DNA from: a bacterium
GTDB taxonomy: Bacteria > Verrucomicrobiota > Verrucomicrobiia > Limisphaerales > UBA11358
Direction of reading: 5' to 3'
Assembly (NCBI GenBank): GCA_021817945.1
Contig: JAKAFL010000006.1
Coordinates: 45,362 to 109,361 of the forward strand
Length of the DNA stretch: 64,000 nucleotides
The translations under genes and the position numbers were made by a program. This document shows, in pieces, positions 9,218 to 19,600 of the stretch. How positions within the stretch are numbered: position 1 is the stretch's first letter; each line of letters opens with the position of its first letter. The notes beneath the pieces are model-generated. The model ran no database searches and was not told where the DNA came from. It saw only the letters and a list, made by a program, of their open reading frames with translations.

Positions 9218-12200
9218 ATGCACCATGCTACTTCCGCCTTGGAAGCCGCAGCTTCCCTGCTGCGCCGCAGTTTGAACATTTTCCTTTTACTTGGAATTTT
9301 AGCCGCTCCATCTGCCAGGGCGGGGCTGACGGTGGATATACACCTGTACCACGACAATATTGGCTACCTTTTTTACCCCTATCTGAATGCAACCACCAAC
9401 CTGCCGGGGTTTCCCGACGGGAATTACCAGATTGTCTCGCCGCAAATACCGACCAACGGCTCGCAGCTTCAATACAAGGCAACGAACAATACTATCAGCG
9501 AAGTGGGTGGCGGCGGGAATTATTACTACGATTTTAACTCATTCATCTTCGCCATCACGAACGGCCAATGGTCCATCTGGGTGACGAATTCGACCTCGAC
9601 CAACCAATACCCATTTACCGTGAACGTGGCCGGGGTGACGAGCACCGAGTTTGGCGCGCCGGCGCTGGCAGTGGTGCCTACCAATGGATCGGTCTATGTG
9701 GCAAACCAGCCCTTGTTTCAGTGGGCAGGTCCGACGAATTGGGTCGGGGGTCTGAATGTGAACGACAGTTATGTGGATACGAATGGGAATTACTACGGCC
9801 AAGCCAGTGCAAGCCTGTCGCCGACACAGACCCTGTGGGCGTGCCCGGTGACACTGCCAAATGGAACCAATGATTTCAATATTGATTACGTCAGCAATGT
9901 CACTGCGCAAATCATTGCTTCCGTGCCACTTAACAATGGGACACCGATTTCTGCATGGACCAACACGGCCACGCTAGAGAGTTACTACGACTCCTTGTTC
10001 ACGGTGGGAGCAATGACCAACGTCTCTTATTTTGGGGGGCACACCAACGTGGCCCATTACACGTTTGACAACAGCGGCTACCTGGGCCAGGACAGTTCCG
10101 GCAACGGCAACGACCTGAATGGCGGAAGCGTTTGGGGAGGGCCGCCGAACTACACGTTTAGCACGAATGCGGAGGTTGGCGGCGGGGCCGCCCAATTTTT
10201 TGGTAACAGCAGCATGACACTGAACGGCCAGTCCCTGACCAACATGGACGCAGTGCTGGCGGGTAGCTTCACTTTTTCCGCCTGGGTAAAAACCACCAAT
10301 TCCACCGGCAATGACACCGATGATGCCGTGAACGGCGCGAGCATTTTCTGGGCCTACGACGACCACAACAACACGAACGACGCCATTCCACTGGCGATCA
10401 CGGGCAGCAAGGCGGCATTCAGCATCCGCGACAACCTGGGCAACACAACCACGATCCACTCGCTGACGAGCGTGAATGACGGGAACTATCACCTGATCAC
10501 CACGACCCGTGACCAGGGGAGCGGAATAATGACACTGTATGTAGATGGCAATTTAGAAGCGACAACCAACGCCACAACCCAACCGCTGGACGGCAACAAC
10601 TACTATCTGTCCGTAGGCGGAAACGCCATATCCAGTTACACCGGCTTGTTGGACGACTTGCAGGTATATTCCGGCGCGCTGGAGCCTGGAGATGTGACGA
10701 ACCTCTACAACAACCCCGGCTCCACAGTGACAAACGTTGCCGGTTTAGTCCAGAATTTCAACTTGGCGCTGGGCTCAACAAACTTGAATTGGAGCACCAG
10801 CGGCGATGCTGTCTGGCTGTTTGAAAACACCAATACTTATAATGGGGCAACGGAGGCGATGCAAAGCGGCGGCGTGATCAACACACAATCCTCGACGCTT
10901 TCCTTGACGATCACGGGTCCAGGGACGATCAGCTTCAACTGGTCGAGCATTGCCAATGACACCAACGGGGGATTTGATTACCAATTTGGAGTGGATGGCG
11001 CTGACACAGCAGATATTTACGGGGACAGTGCCTGGGCAACGGCAGGTCCGTTTCAAATACCCTCTGGCACCCACACGCTGACCTGGACGACTTATGCCAA
11101 CGGTGACACAGACCCGACGGAGGCAGGTTATCTTGAGCAGGTCAATTTGAATAACGTTTTCAATATCGCTACCAGTGACAGTCCAACAAATGGCGCGGCG
11201 CCGTTGAAGGTCAAATTCACTTCCGCAGCAACGGACACTTTGGGCAATGCCATTACGAACTGGAACTGGAATTTTGGCGACGGATCATCCAGCGCGCTGC
11301 AAAACCCCACGCACACCTACGCGGGGATAGCGACCTACACACCAAGCCTGACGGTAATAAATGCCCTTGGCGAGACACCCAAGACGACTGGATTACAGCC
11401 GGTAGCCGCTTTGCCCTCGATCAAGGTCACGGCCAACCCGACGGTTGGCAAAGCGCCTTTGACAGTCCAATTCAAATCGCCGTCATCGGACAGCAGCGGC
11501 GTGAGCATTGTGCAATGGAACTGGAATTTTGGCGACGGGACCGGCAGTTCCGCGCAAAACCCGTCGCACACGTACACGAACGTGGCCTCGTACAAGCCGA
11601 TTTTGATAACTCTGAACGGGAGCGGGGAGACGCCGGTGACAATCGGCCCCGGAGTGATCACAGCCACGCTGCACACGAACGCGGCGAAGGATCTGCCAGG
11701 CTCGGCGCTGGGCTTCACCTACAATGGATTTGGCAACACAAAGGGGCTGCAATTCATGGGCAATGCCACCAGCATCACCAATGGGGACGGGGCGGTCCTG
11801 GAACTGACGCCGCCGGCATACTGGCAGGCAGGCGCAGTGTGGAGCGCGGCGCCCATTCCATTTGGGCCAAATGCGGGATTCAGCACTTTTTTCACCTTCC
11901 GTTTGAGCAACCCCGGAGGAAACGTGGATGTTGACGGGGTGCAAGGCGCGGATGGCATAGCCTTTCTGATTCAATCCGGCGGCTACCAGCTTGGGGCGGC
12001 GGGCGGCGGCATAGGTTATGAAGGCATCACGAACAGCCTGGCAGTGGAGTTTGACACGTGGGACAATTTTGGCCAATTCGGCCCCCCGGGGGAAATCAAC
12101 GGCAACCATGTGGCGGTGAACCTGGACGGCATTCCCAACGACCCGGTGGCCGTGCCAATCACCAATGCCTTGAACAACGGGAACATCTGGTATGCGTGGA

Positions 12201-13270
12201 TTGATTACGAAGGCGTTTCGCAGGATCTGGAGGTGCGAGTTTCCGAAATTCCGGTCCGCCCGCTGGCTCCCACACTGGAGGTCTCGGTGGACCTGCCCGG
12301 TCTGCTGGGCGGCACCAACGCTTTTGTGGGCTTCACCGCCGGCACCGGGGACGCCTACAACGAACAAAATATTCTTTCGTGGAAATTCTCAGCGCTGCCC
12401 ACGACGCGGTTTACCGGCACTTTCAACGCCACGAACCTGCCCCCCGGATTGAAGATTGACAAGGGCCTGGTGATGGTCCGGCACATTTACGCGGTGTCCG
12501 GTGTAAAGTACACGAATTACTCGTACGTCCCCATCAACATCGTCTCAAACTTGAATGCGCAGATCGCCTTTGAATCCGGGATAGCGGAGCTGAACCCCGC
12601 AAACGCGCTTCCCAACCCGAACGCGATTGACCTGGCGATCAGCAACAATGCTTATGCATTGGACTCGTTTGATACTTTTCAATATGCGATGCTGGCCAGC
12701 TACACCAACTCCGGTTCTGGAGGCGAAGGGGCGGTGATTAATTATGACAACCCGGACTATATCAACTTTGCGCCCTACTATGCCAACTTGGGTTTTCCTC
12801 CGTTCAACATGACCGAGCAAAGCTACACAACACTGCAGGACCAGGTGGCAGCCAATCCGCCGCCGGGGCTTTTTCCGCCACCAGACCTTTCCCAACTACA
12901 GATCAACGACCCCGCCAATCCCGGCCCGGGCGATCCACAATGGATCTCCATGCAGGGTGATGGCAGCGTGCAGGGGGACGGGGTGAGCTACAGCCTGGGC
13001 ACTTTTCTGGGCACGGTCACGGTCCGGCAGCAGATTGTGTACAGCCCGCCCGGACCCATCGCAATCGCATCTCCGCGCAACGACGGCGCCAATTTCCTGT
13101 TTGATTTCAGCACGGTTTCAAATCAAACCTACACCGTCTGGTCCAGCACAAGCCTTTCCGGTACAAACTGGGGCAGTTACACCAATCTGACCGGCGACGG
13201 ATATTTCCAGGAAATTTCAATCCCGATAACCAACGCACAGCAAAATTATTACCGTCTGAGTTCCCCTTAA
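9218..13270 (+). CDS. Large secreted protein with LamG, two PKD domains and an L-type lectin-like domain
   Basis: A protein of about 1350 residues. From ATG 9218 it has a signal peptide (LNIFLLLGILAAPSARA). Then follow a unique Asn/Thr-rich N-terminal domain, a LamG/concanavalin-like domain (around HYTFDNSGYLGQDSSGNGND), a GPGTISFNWSS beta-sandwich domain, and two PKD domains with WNWNFGDGSS and WNWNFGDGTGS. Next is a legume-lectin-like domain (GADGIAFLIQSGG, LAVEFDTWDNF), and a C-terminal module ending QNYYRLSSP. These are adhesion and glycan-binding folds, with no catalytic motif seen, so a surface or extracellular binding role is inferred. An earlier ATG at 9164 would add 18 residues before the signal peptide. 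It shares paralogous domains with the next gene, 51 bp downstream. Confidence 0.8.
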   Translation: MHHATSALEAAASLLRRSLNIFLLLGILAAPSARAGLTVDIHLYHDNIGYLFYPYLNATTNLPGFPDGNYQIVSPQIPTNGSQLQYKATNNTISEVGGGGNYYYDFNSFIFAITNGQWSIWVTNSTSTNQYPFTVNVAGVTSTEFGAPALAVVPTNGSVYVANQPLFQWAGPTNWVGGLNVNDSYVDTNGNYYGQASASLSPTQTLWACPVTLPNGTNDFNIDYVSNVTAQIIASVPLNNGTPISAWTNTATLESYYDSLFTVGAMTNVSYFGGHTNVAHYTFDNSGYLGQDSSGNGNDLNGGSVWGGPPNYTFSTNAEVGGGAAQFFGNSSMTLNGQSLTNMDAVLAGSFTFSAWVKTTNSTGNDTDDAVNGASIFWAYDDHNNTNDAIPLAITGSKAAFSIRDNLGNTTTIHSLTSVNDGNYHLITTTRDQGSGIMTLYVDGNLEATTNATTQPLDGNNYYLSVGGNAISSYTGLLDDLQVYSGALEPGDVTNLYNNPGSTVTNVAGLVQNFNLALGSTNLNWSTSGDAVWLFENTNTYNGATEAMQSGGVINTQSSTLSLTITGPGTISFNWSSIANDTNGGFDYQFGVDGADTADIYGDSAWATAGPFQIPSGTHTLTWTTYANGDTDPTEAGYLEQVNLNNVFNIATSDSPTNGAAPLKVKFTSAATDTLGNAITNWNWNFGDGSSSALQNPTHTYAGIATYTPSLTVINALGETPKTTGLQPVAALPSIKVTANPTVGKAPLTVQFKSPSSDSSGVSIVQWNWNFGDGTGSSAQNPSHTYTNVASYKPILITLNGSGETPVTIGPGVITATLHTNAAKDLPGSALGFTYNGFGNTKGLQFMGNATSITNGDGAVLELTPPAYWQAGAVWSAAPIPFGPNAGFSTFFTFRLSNPGGNVDVDGVQGADGIAFLIQSGGYQLGAAGGGIGYEGITNSLAVEFDTWDNFGQFGPPGEINGNHVAVNLDGIPNDPVAVPITNALNNGNIWYAWIDYEGVSQDLEVRVSEIPVRPLAPTLEVSVDLPGLLGGTNAFVGFTAGTGDAYNEQNILSWKFSALPTTRFTGTFNATNLPPGLKIDKGLVMVRHIYAVSGVKYTNYSYVPINIVSNLNAQIAFESGIAELNPANALPNPNAIDLAISNNAYALDSFDTFQYAMLASYTNSGSGGEGAVINYDNPDYINFAPYYANLGFPPFNMTEQSYTTLQDQVAANPPPGLFPPPDLSQLQINDPANPGPGDPQWISMQGDGSVQGDGVSYSLGTFLGTVTVRQQIVYSPPGPIAIASPRNDGANFLFDFSTVSNQTYTVWSSTSLSGTNWGSYTNLTGDGYFQEISIPITNAQQNYYRLSSP

Positions 13271-13321
13271 ACCGGCGAACTGACGGGGCAACCGGCTTAA
13301 TTACAACGGCCCCTATTTAAA

Positions 13322-16072
13322 ATGAAATCCCTGCCCCATGCCCTCAATCACCGCAGGATGCTGGCGCTCTTGGTTTCGTTCATGGCACTTTTTGCCGCCG
13401 GGTCTGTCCACGCCGGGTTGACGATGGAGGTGGACCTGAATCGCGGCAACTACCAGGGTTCACAATCCTACGGGTTTGGTTGCACCCTGAACACGAACAG
13501 CACGCCGCCTAATGTTTCCTTCGGCGATTACTTCGTGGTTTCACCGGGCTGGCCCACCAACGCCAATGCCGCAGCCTACTTGTTTCATTTTGACAGCAAC
13601 GGGTTTAACCAGGTCAGCGCCAACAACAACGGCTTCAGCCTGTTCGACTCGACCAATTTCAGCGACTCGTTCATTCAAAACATCACGAACGGACAGTGGT
13701 CCATCTTCGTCACCAATGCCACCACCACCAATGTCTATTTTTTTACCGTAACGGCCAATATTGGCAGCAATGCCATCCCACTCGTTTCGATTATTTATCC
13801 GCCTAACAACGCCCTGAACATCACGAACCAGCCGACGTATCTCTGGCAAAGTCCGACCAACTACGACGAGCAGGTTCTGTACACCCCCATCTCCAGCTAC
13901 GTTTTGCCGGTCACGCAGCAGGGTTTCTCCGGGGACACGCTGCCTGCGGGAACCAACAACATCACGGTGGATACTTATTACCTGTCTTCCGCCGGTGTGG
14001 TTAGTTCAGTGCCAACCAACAGTGCCGGAAGCCCGATTTCCGGCTGGGTTTCCACCTGGCATGTCTGGGACTATGCCAACGTTCAATTCACGGTCGGCAG
14101 TCCATCGGCTGATTTCAACAGCGACCTTGGCACCACCAATTTGCCGTGGGCGACGATGGGTGACAACGCGTGGCTCACCGAGACGACCAACACCTACAAC
14201 AATGCCCCAACAGCCGACCAAAGTGGCAGCGTGACCAACAGCCAGGCTTCGACCCTTTCGGTGGTCGTCACCGGGCCGGGAACCCTGACGTATGACTGGT
14301 CAACCATGGCCAACGGCAGCTTCAGCCTGGAGTTTGATGTGGATGGCAACTACTCGAATAATATCACCGGCAACACCGCTTGGTATCAGGACGGGCCTTA
14401 CGCCATCGGCCCGGGCCAGCACACCCTGAGCTGGACAGCTTATGCGAATGGCGATACCGATCCAACCGAAGAGGGCTTCCTGGACGAGGTGAGTTATGTG
14501 GCTTCGCCAATAACCACCCTCACGGTCACCGCTTCGCCGCAGTCCGGACCGGTGCCGCTGGCCGTGCAATTCACCAGCCCCGCCGTGGATAGCAACGGCA
14601 ACACCGTGACCAATTGGAACTGGACTTTTGGCGACGGCAGCACCAGCACGGCGCAAAGTCCGCTTCATATTTACACCAATGCCGGCTCTTATTTTCCCAG
14701 CCTCACCGCATATAGCGCCTATGGATCAATTCCTTTGTCCGTGAACGGCCCGGGCACGATTACCGTCACACCACCGCCGCCGCCGACCGGTAACTGGACG
14801 ACCACCGGTTCGATTCTGAATAGTGAGCGCTATGCATTTCCCCTGACGGTCCTGCCGAATGGGCAGGTTCTTGCCTCCGGCGGCCAGGCCGTCTTCCAAT
14901 TGTATTCCTACGCCGAATCGGACCTTTATGATCCTGTACGCGGCGTCTGGCAAACAACGGGATATTTAAACACCCAACGGCAGTGGCACACCGCGACTTT
15001 GCTGACCAATGGCTTGGTGCTGGCGGCCGGCGGGGCGACCGCTGGATCCGGCGGAGGGCCACTTTCCAGTTGTGAAATTTACAGCCAAGGGACGGGGCTC
15101 TGGACCAATACCAGCCCCATGAGTTTCGCCCGGTATTTGCACACCGCAACCATGCTTACGAACGGGTTGGTGTTGGTGACTGGCGGAGTTAGTAATTCCG
15201 CTCCACTGGCAAGTTCAGAACTTTACAACCCATCCTCAGGAACGTGGACCAGAACTGGCAACTTAAATACGCCAAGGTTTTCCGCTGCAGCCTTCCTTCT
15301 AACCAATGGCACTGTGCTCGTCGTGGGCGGCCAGGGCATCAATTCAGCCATCTTGTCGAGCGCGGAAATTTACAACCCAGCCACCGGGCTTTGGCGCTAT
15401 ACCGCCAACCCCATGCTCGCGGGTCAATACCTGCCGACCAGCACTTTGCTTCCAGATGGCCGGGTATTGGTTGCAGGCGGCAGCACCAATGGAACCTCGG
15501 TGAGCGGCTTTTCGGAAATATATGACCCGGCGAGCGACAATTGGAGCCAGACCGGGTTCATGACCACTCCGCGAGAGGCTGCAGGGTCCGTGTTGCTCAA
15601 AAACGGCGTCGTATTGGTTGCTGGAGGCGATGATGGAACGAGTGGAAATGATCTTACAAATGCGGAGTTATTTGTCCCGGCGACAGGAATTTGGACCGTG
15701 ACTGGTGCCATGAAGGAAGCCCGCAGCGGATCATTTCCCATGATTCTCCTTTCCACCGGACAGGCCCTCGCCACCGGAGGTTTTCCCGCCAATAATGACC
15801 TGTCCACGGGCACGGCGGAACTTTACACCACACAAGAGCCGCTCATCAGCATCCTCAATCCCACCAAAATAGCTGGAGGCGCATTTGAATTCTTTTTTAC
15901 CAACACGCCCAATGCGGGTTCGACTGTTTTTTCGACAACGAACATGGGGCTGTCCCTTGCAAATTGGACAATATTGGGCAGCGCCACGGAAGTTTCGCCC
16001 GGCCGATTTGAGTTCACCGACCCACGAGCCACGAATAATTCAAGACGCTTTTACCGCGTCCGCTCGCCTTAG
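13322..16072 (+). CDS. Secreted PKD and Kelch-repeat protein
   Basis: A 916-aa protein with a signal peptide (MLALLVSFMALFAAGSVHAG). The N-terminal half parallels the upstream gene: the same opening domain (AGLTMEVDLNRGNYQG), the same GPGTLTYDWSTMANG beta-sandwich and one PKD domain (NWNWTFGDGSTS). The C-terminal half (about 490-840) is a series of Kelch repeats, each with an LVLAAGG/LVTGG-like strand, ELYNP and a W-T-G-x-L/M turn, predicting a beta-propeller like that of galactose-oxidase relatives. Copper-ligand residues were not recognised, so binding rather than catalysis is the safer guess. It ends RRFYRVRSP, a tail shared with other secreted proteins here. It is probably co-transcribed from the 9086 promoter. 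Confidence 0.8.
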   Translation: MKSLPHALNHRRMLALLVSFMALFAAGSVHAGLTMEVDLNRGNYQGSQSYGFGCTLNTNSTPPNVSFGDYFVVSPGWPTNANAAAYLFHFDSNGFNQVSANNNGFSLFDSTNFSDSFIQNITNGQWSIFVTNATTTNVYFFTVTANIGSNAIPLVSIIYPPNNALNITNQPTYLWQSPTNYDEQVLYTPISSYVLPVTQQGFSGDTLPAGTNNITVDTYYLSSAGVVSSVPTNSAGSPISGWVSTWHVWDYANVQFTVGSPSADFNSDLGTTNLPWATMGDNAWLTETTNTYNNAPTADQSGSVTNSQASTLSVVVTGPGTLTYDWSTMANGSFSLEFDVDGNYSNNITGNTAWYQDGPYAIGPGQHTLSWTAYANGDTDPTEEGFLDEVSYVASPITTLTVTASPQSGPVPLAVQFTSPAVDSNGNTVTNWNWTFGDGSTSTAQSPLHIYTNAGSYFPSLTAYSAYGSIPLSVNGPGTITVTPPPPPTGNWTTTGSILNSERYAFPLTVLPNGQVLASGGQAVFQLYSYAESDLYDPVRGVWQTTGYLNTQRQWHTATLLTNGLVLAAGGATAGSGGGPLSSCEIYSQGTGLWTNTSPMSFARYLHTATMLTNGLVLVTGGVSNSAPLASSELYNPSSGTWTRTGNLNTPRFSAAAFLLTNGTVLVVGGQGINSAILSSAEIYNPATGLWRYTANPMLAGQYLPTSTLLPDGRVLVAGGSTNGTSVSGFSEIYDPASDNWSQTGFMTTPREAAGSVLLKNGVVLVAGGDDGTSGNDLTNAELFVPATGIWTVTGAMKEARSGSFPMILLSTGQALATGGFPANNDLSTGTAELYTTQEPLISILNPTKIAGGAFEFFFTNTPNAGSTVFSTTNMGLSLANWTILGSATEVSPGRFEFTDPRATNNSRRFYRVRSP

Positions 16073-16107
16073 GGACTTTTTTAAAATTGGGTGGCGGCTG
16101 CCTGAGC

Positions 16108-16587
16108 TCATATTTTCCACACTTCAGCAGGCCGGGCGGCGGCGTGGATAAATTTTTCTCTTATTTGACGGGGAAGCGCCGGTGTGGCACCCGGTTGGGT
16201 GCAAACAAAACCGGCGACTTCAGCGGCGGCGGCGTGCAGGGCATCCAGGTCCATGTCGGCCAGGAGACCCATGACCAGAGTGGCGGTAAATGAATCTCCT
16301 GCCCCAACGGTATCCACCACGCGCACGGGCGCGGGGGGCTGGTGGGACCATCTTCCATTTTCGAACAGGATGCTCCCAAGAGGTCCGCGAGTCAAAGCAA
16401 CCAACCGTGAACCAAATGTCATGGCCAGCCTTTCCATTTGCTGTTCCATGTTTTTTCCCAGTTGAAACATTGAGTTCAGAATGGCCAACTCACTGTCATT
16501 GAGCACACACTCCAGTTTGTTTGGATTGCCTTGTGCGGGCAGTAGAAAAATGTCCGGCAATCCATGCATGCCAATTGCAGATCCCAC
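16108..16587 (-). pseudogene. Truncated PfkB-family fructokinase (C-terminal part only)
   Basis: A 159-codon frame matching the last half of a PfkB sugar kinase. KLECVLNDSELAILNSMF aligns with KLANVLKLNDQELFILSKMF of the intact kinase at 23450, and the anion-hole/base motif VDTVGAGDSFTA is intact. The N-terminal 170 or so residues, with the substrate-binding GG motif, are missing; only 62 bp separate the open frame from the GH32 stop at 16650, so the N-terminal half cannot fit. It is read as a leftover of a second fructokinase gene, lost by deletion or recombination in the fructan locus. A stable truncated protein is possible but would be catalytically dead. Confidence 0.7.
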
Positions 16588-16649
16588 CCTGAGGCGTCAA
16601 CGCAGAGAATCTGGAATAACCAGTCAGTTCTGGGACCCATCTTTCAAAC

Positions 16650-19600
16650 TCATTGAAAAATAATCCGATAAAAGCCAGAGGCATTGGTCAGATGGGAAAT
16701 ATTTGAATCTAAAAATCCATCCGTTTCGTTGGAACCTGGCAATGCGGCAACAGTTTGCCAGATGTCATCTAGGCTCGGTTCCCATTGAACTAAAAGATTG
16801 TTTTCCGCCGCACCGTTCCATTGGAAACTAAGACCCTTTGGGCCGACAGACATGTTTTTAATTTGCGGATGATCATCAATGGATCGAATACGGCCAATCC
16901 GCCACGTATCCGGCACAACACCGCTGGTGATTTGAACTTCATCAATGAAACCAAGAAAAGTCTCGGGGTTGGCATTCACCGGATAGGCGTTGCGTCCAAT
17001 AAACATGTTTCCATTATCCTCCACCGGCAAAGGAAGAAATCCTGATGAACAATTGTTTGTGGCATCGGCTTGCGTTCCATCCTGATTGACAATGGTCAGG
17101 CGCATTTGACCAGCAACGCCGCTTAACGTGTCAAAAACGGCCAGCAGATAATGCCATTGGCCGTCGGCATAATTTGCCCCGGTCAAATCCACGGCATTTG
17201 TCTTTCCAATCGCGCTGTTGGCCATGGCAAACCGCACCCCTCCCGGCACCACTTCGTTTATATCAATCCCATAACGAAATACCTGCCCGGTGTCTGTCCC
17301 CTGCGAAATCAATTCCATGATTCCGCTTCCGCTCCGGTTACCGTCCGTCTTGAAGAATAGTTGAATCGAGAACGGGCCTGCAAAGTCCATTTCGTCTCCA
17401 TACTGGTCTTGGGGAAAAAACAAAGCACCGTCCACATTGGAGATGGCCCCGGCATTGTAGGAAAAAATCCCGCCGTTGTGGCCATTCACAAACATGGATG
17501 CAGGAGCAACGTTTGTGCTTAATGTCACCGGGCCACCAGGCAGGCCATTAAACGTTATCAAATCATCAATCTCTGGGGGCAATTTTCCAGTGGTAAAAAT
17601 TCCCTGGCCGCTATTTGTGTCTGAATCGGCCACGCCGACAAAAGTCGAGGCGCCGGCATTGTTCGGCGCGCTGATCTGCGACTCCATCTGCCAGAAGGAC
17701 ACTTTGTAAGGTCCGCGCACCGTCAATGGCGCGACGCTACTGGTCACTGAACCGGCGGCGTTACTCACAACCAACTCATAGTTCACATTGGTTGACGGAA
17801 CCGCAGCAACCGACAACGTGCTGTTGGTTGCGTTGGAAATCGCCTGGCCGTTATTGTACCACTGATAAAAGAAGGGAACGGTAGATCCCGTAGCCGTGAC
17901 ACTGAAGGTGGCGGGACTGCCGACATTCACCGTTGCCGCCGGACCGGGTTGGCTGCTGATGAATGGCGGCGCAGCAGGCCACGCGGAAGCCAAATTGTAA
18001 AGACTCAGGGAGAGCAACTGCGCGCCGCTGCCATTTGCCGCGAGACTGATGGGCTGCCGTCCCGCCAACGGCATTGTACTCATCGGCATGTAAACCAAGC
18101 CATTGTTGGCGAAAATCTCCAAAAAACCGCGATCAACAAGGATCTGCAGCGTGATGATGCCATTGATCGGTATCAAAGCATTCGTGATGCCCTCGCAGGA
18201 CAATTGCTGGGCCTGGCAATTATAAGTTACCTGCACGCCGTCGAGGGTAAATGTAACGCCAGCAGCAACGCCGGGTTGAAACTGCGCATCGATCTCGAAC
18301 GCCTCGCCAGTCACCCCGGCCAGCACGTTACTGCCGTTGGCCAAAGGCTGGGAGGGCCATGTGTTCGTGCCCGTTCGCAGGGCCGCCAGTTCATTGACGG
18401 GGTTGACAAACATCAGCGGGGTCGAGCCGGTCGTTTCCAAAGTCAGTTGAACGGGGAAATCCATTCCCCCGTTGAAAGGCATGCCAGGGTAGTTACCCGT
18501 GCTGTTGGCTATCAGGATGCGCCGCCCATCGGATGCGGGCATGTTGTTAAACGTTTGTCCGGCGGCGAAGCTGTTGCCGCGACGAATGCTGAATGGACCG
18601 TATTGGGCGGTAAACGCATCGCCGTCAAACAGCCCCACGTAGTAATTTCCCGCTCCGGCGTAGAATATCCATTTCTGATTATTCAGGTTGCCGTCCAATG
18701 GCAGCGGAAACAGTTCCGGCACTTCAATGACACCTGGAAAGTTGAACGTGGAGGTTTCGGTCCAATGCTTGAGATCGGTGGAGGAGAAGAAGCCAAAATC
18801 GTTGTTTTGCAGCCAAAACACCATGACCCATTTGTTGCCCGGAGCATACCAGATTGCCTTTGGATCGCGATTGTCGCCGGCCACATTCGGAATGACCGGG
18901 TTGTTGGTGTATTTAATCCAAGTGCGTCCCTGGTCGAGACTGTAAGCCATGCTTTGAGTGAAAAGTTGGCCCTCAGACATGAGGTTATTGTTGCTATGGC
19001 CGCCTGCGCTCGTGTAGAAGCTCACGAGGGCATTGGTTCCAAACCCGGCGCTATTGTTCCAATCTACAACCGTGGACCCGGACCAAATCTGGCCAAGGGC
19101 ATCGCCATAAAGCGCTTCAGGAAGCTCCGTCCAATGCACCAGATCGGCGCTCACTGCATTGCCCCAGTTTTGGTTCCCCACGACGACATCGTAGGGATTG
19201 TGCTGGTAACAGAGGTGGTACTCCCCGTTGAAAAAAACCATCCCGTTCGGGTCGTTGTTAAATCCGCGTCGAGGCGTGAAATGGTAAATCGGTCGAAACT
19301 CCTCCTGATAAATGGGGGTCGTCGTCACCGGCGTGGTGCTCTGAACGAAGTCCTGAAGCTGCAACGAATTCGTCGAGTCAACCCTGACGACCATCTGCGT
19401 GTTTTGATAGGCCGACAAATCAAGAAAGGCGTAGAAGTCATAATTCGTCGCGCTGCCAAGGGGCAGATTGAATTCCTGCACCGAAACCCCGTTTACCAGC
19501 AAGGCCGCCACATGATATGGATTGCCCAACTTAACGGGAAAATTAATAAACTGGTTCGTCGGCACAATGACGCCTGTGGTCAAAGGGCTGTCCGATTCCA

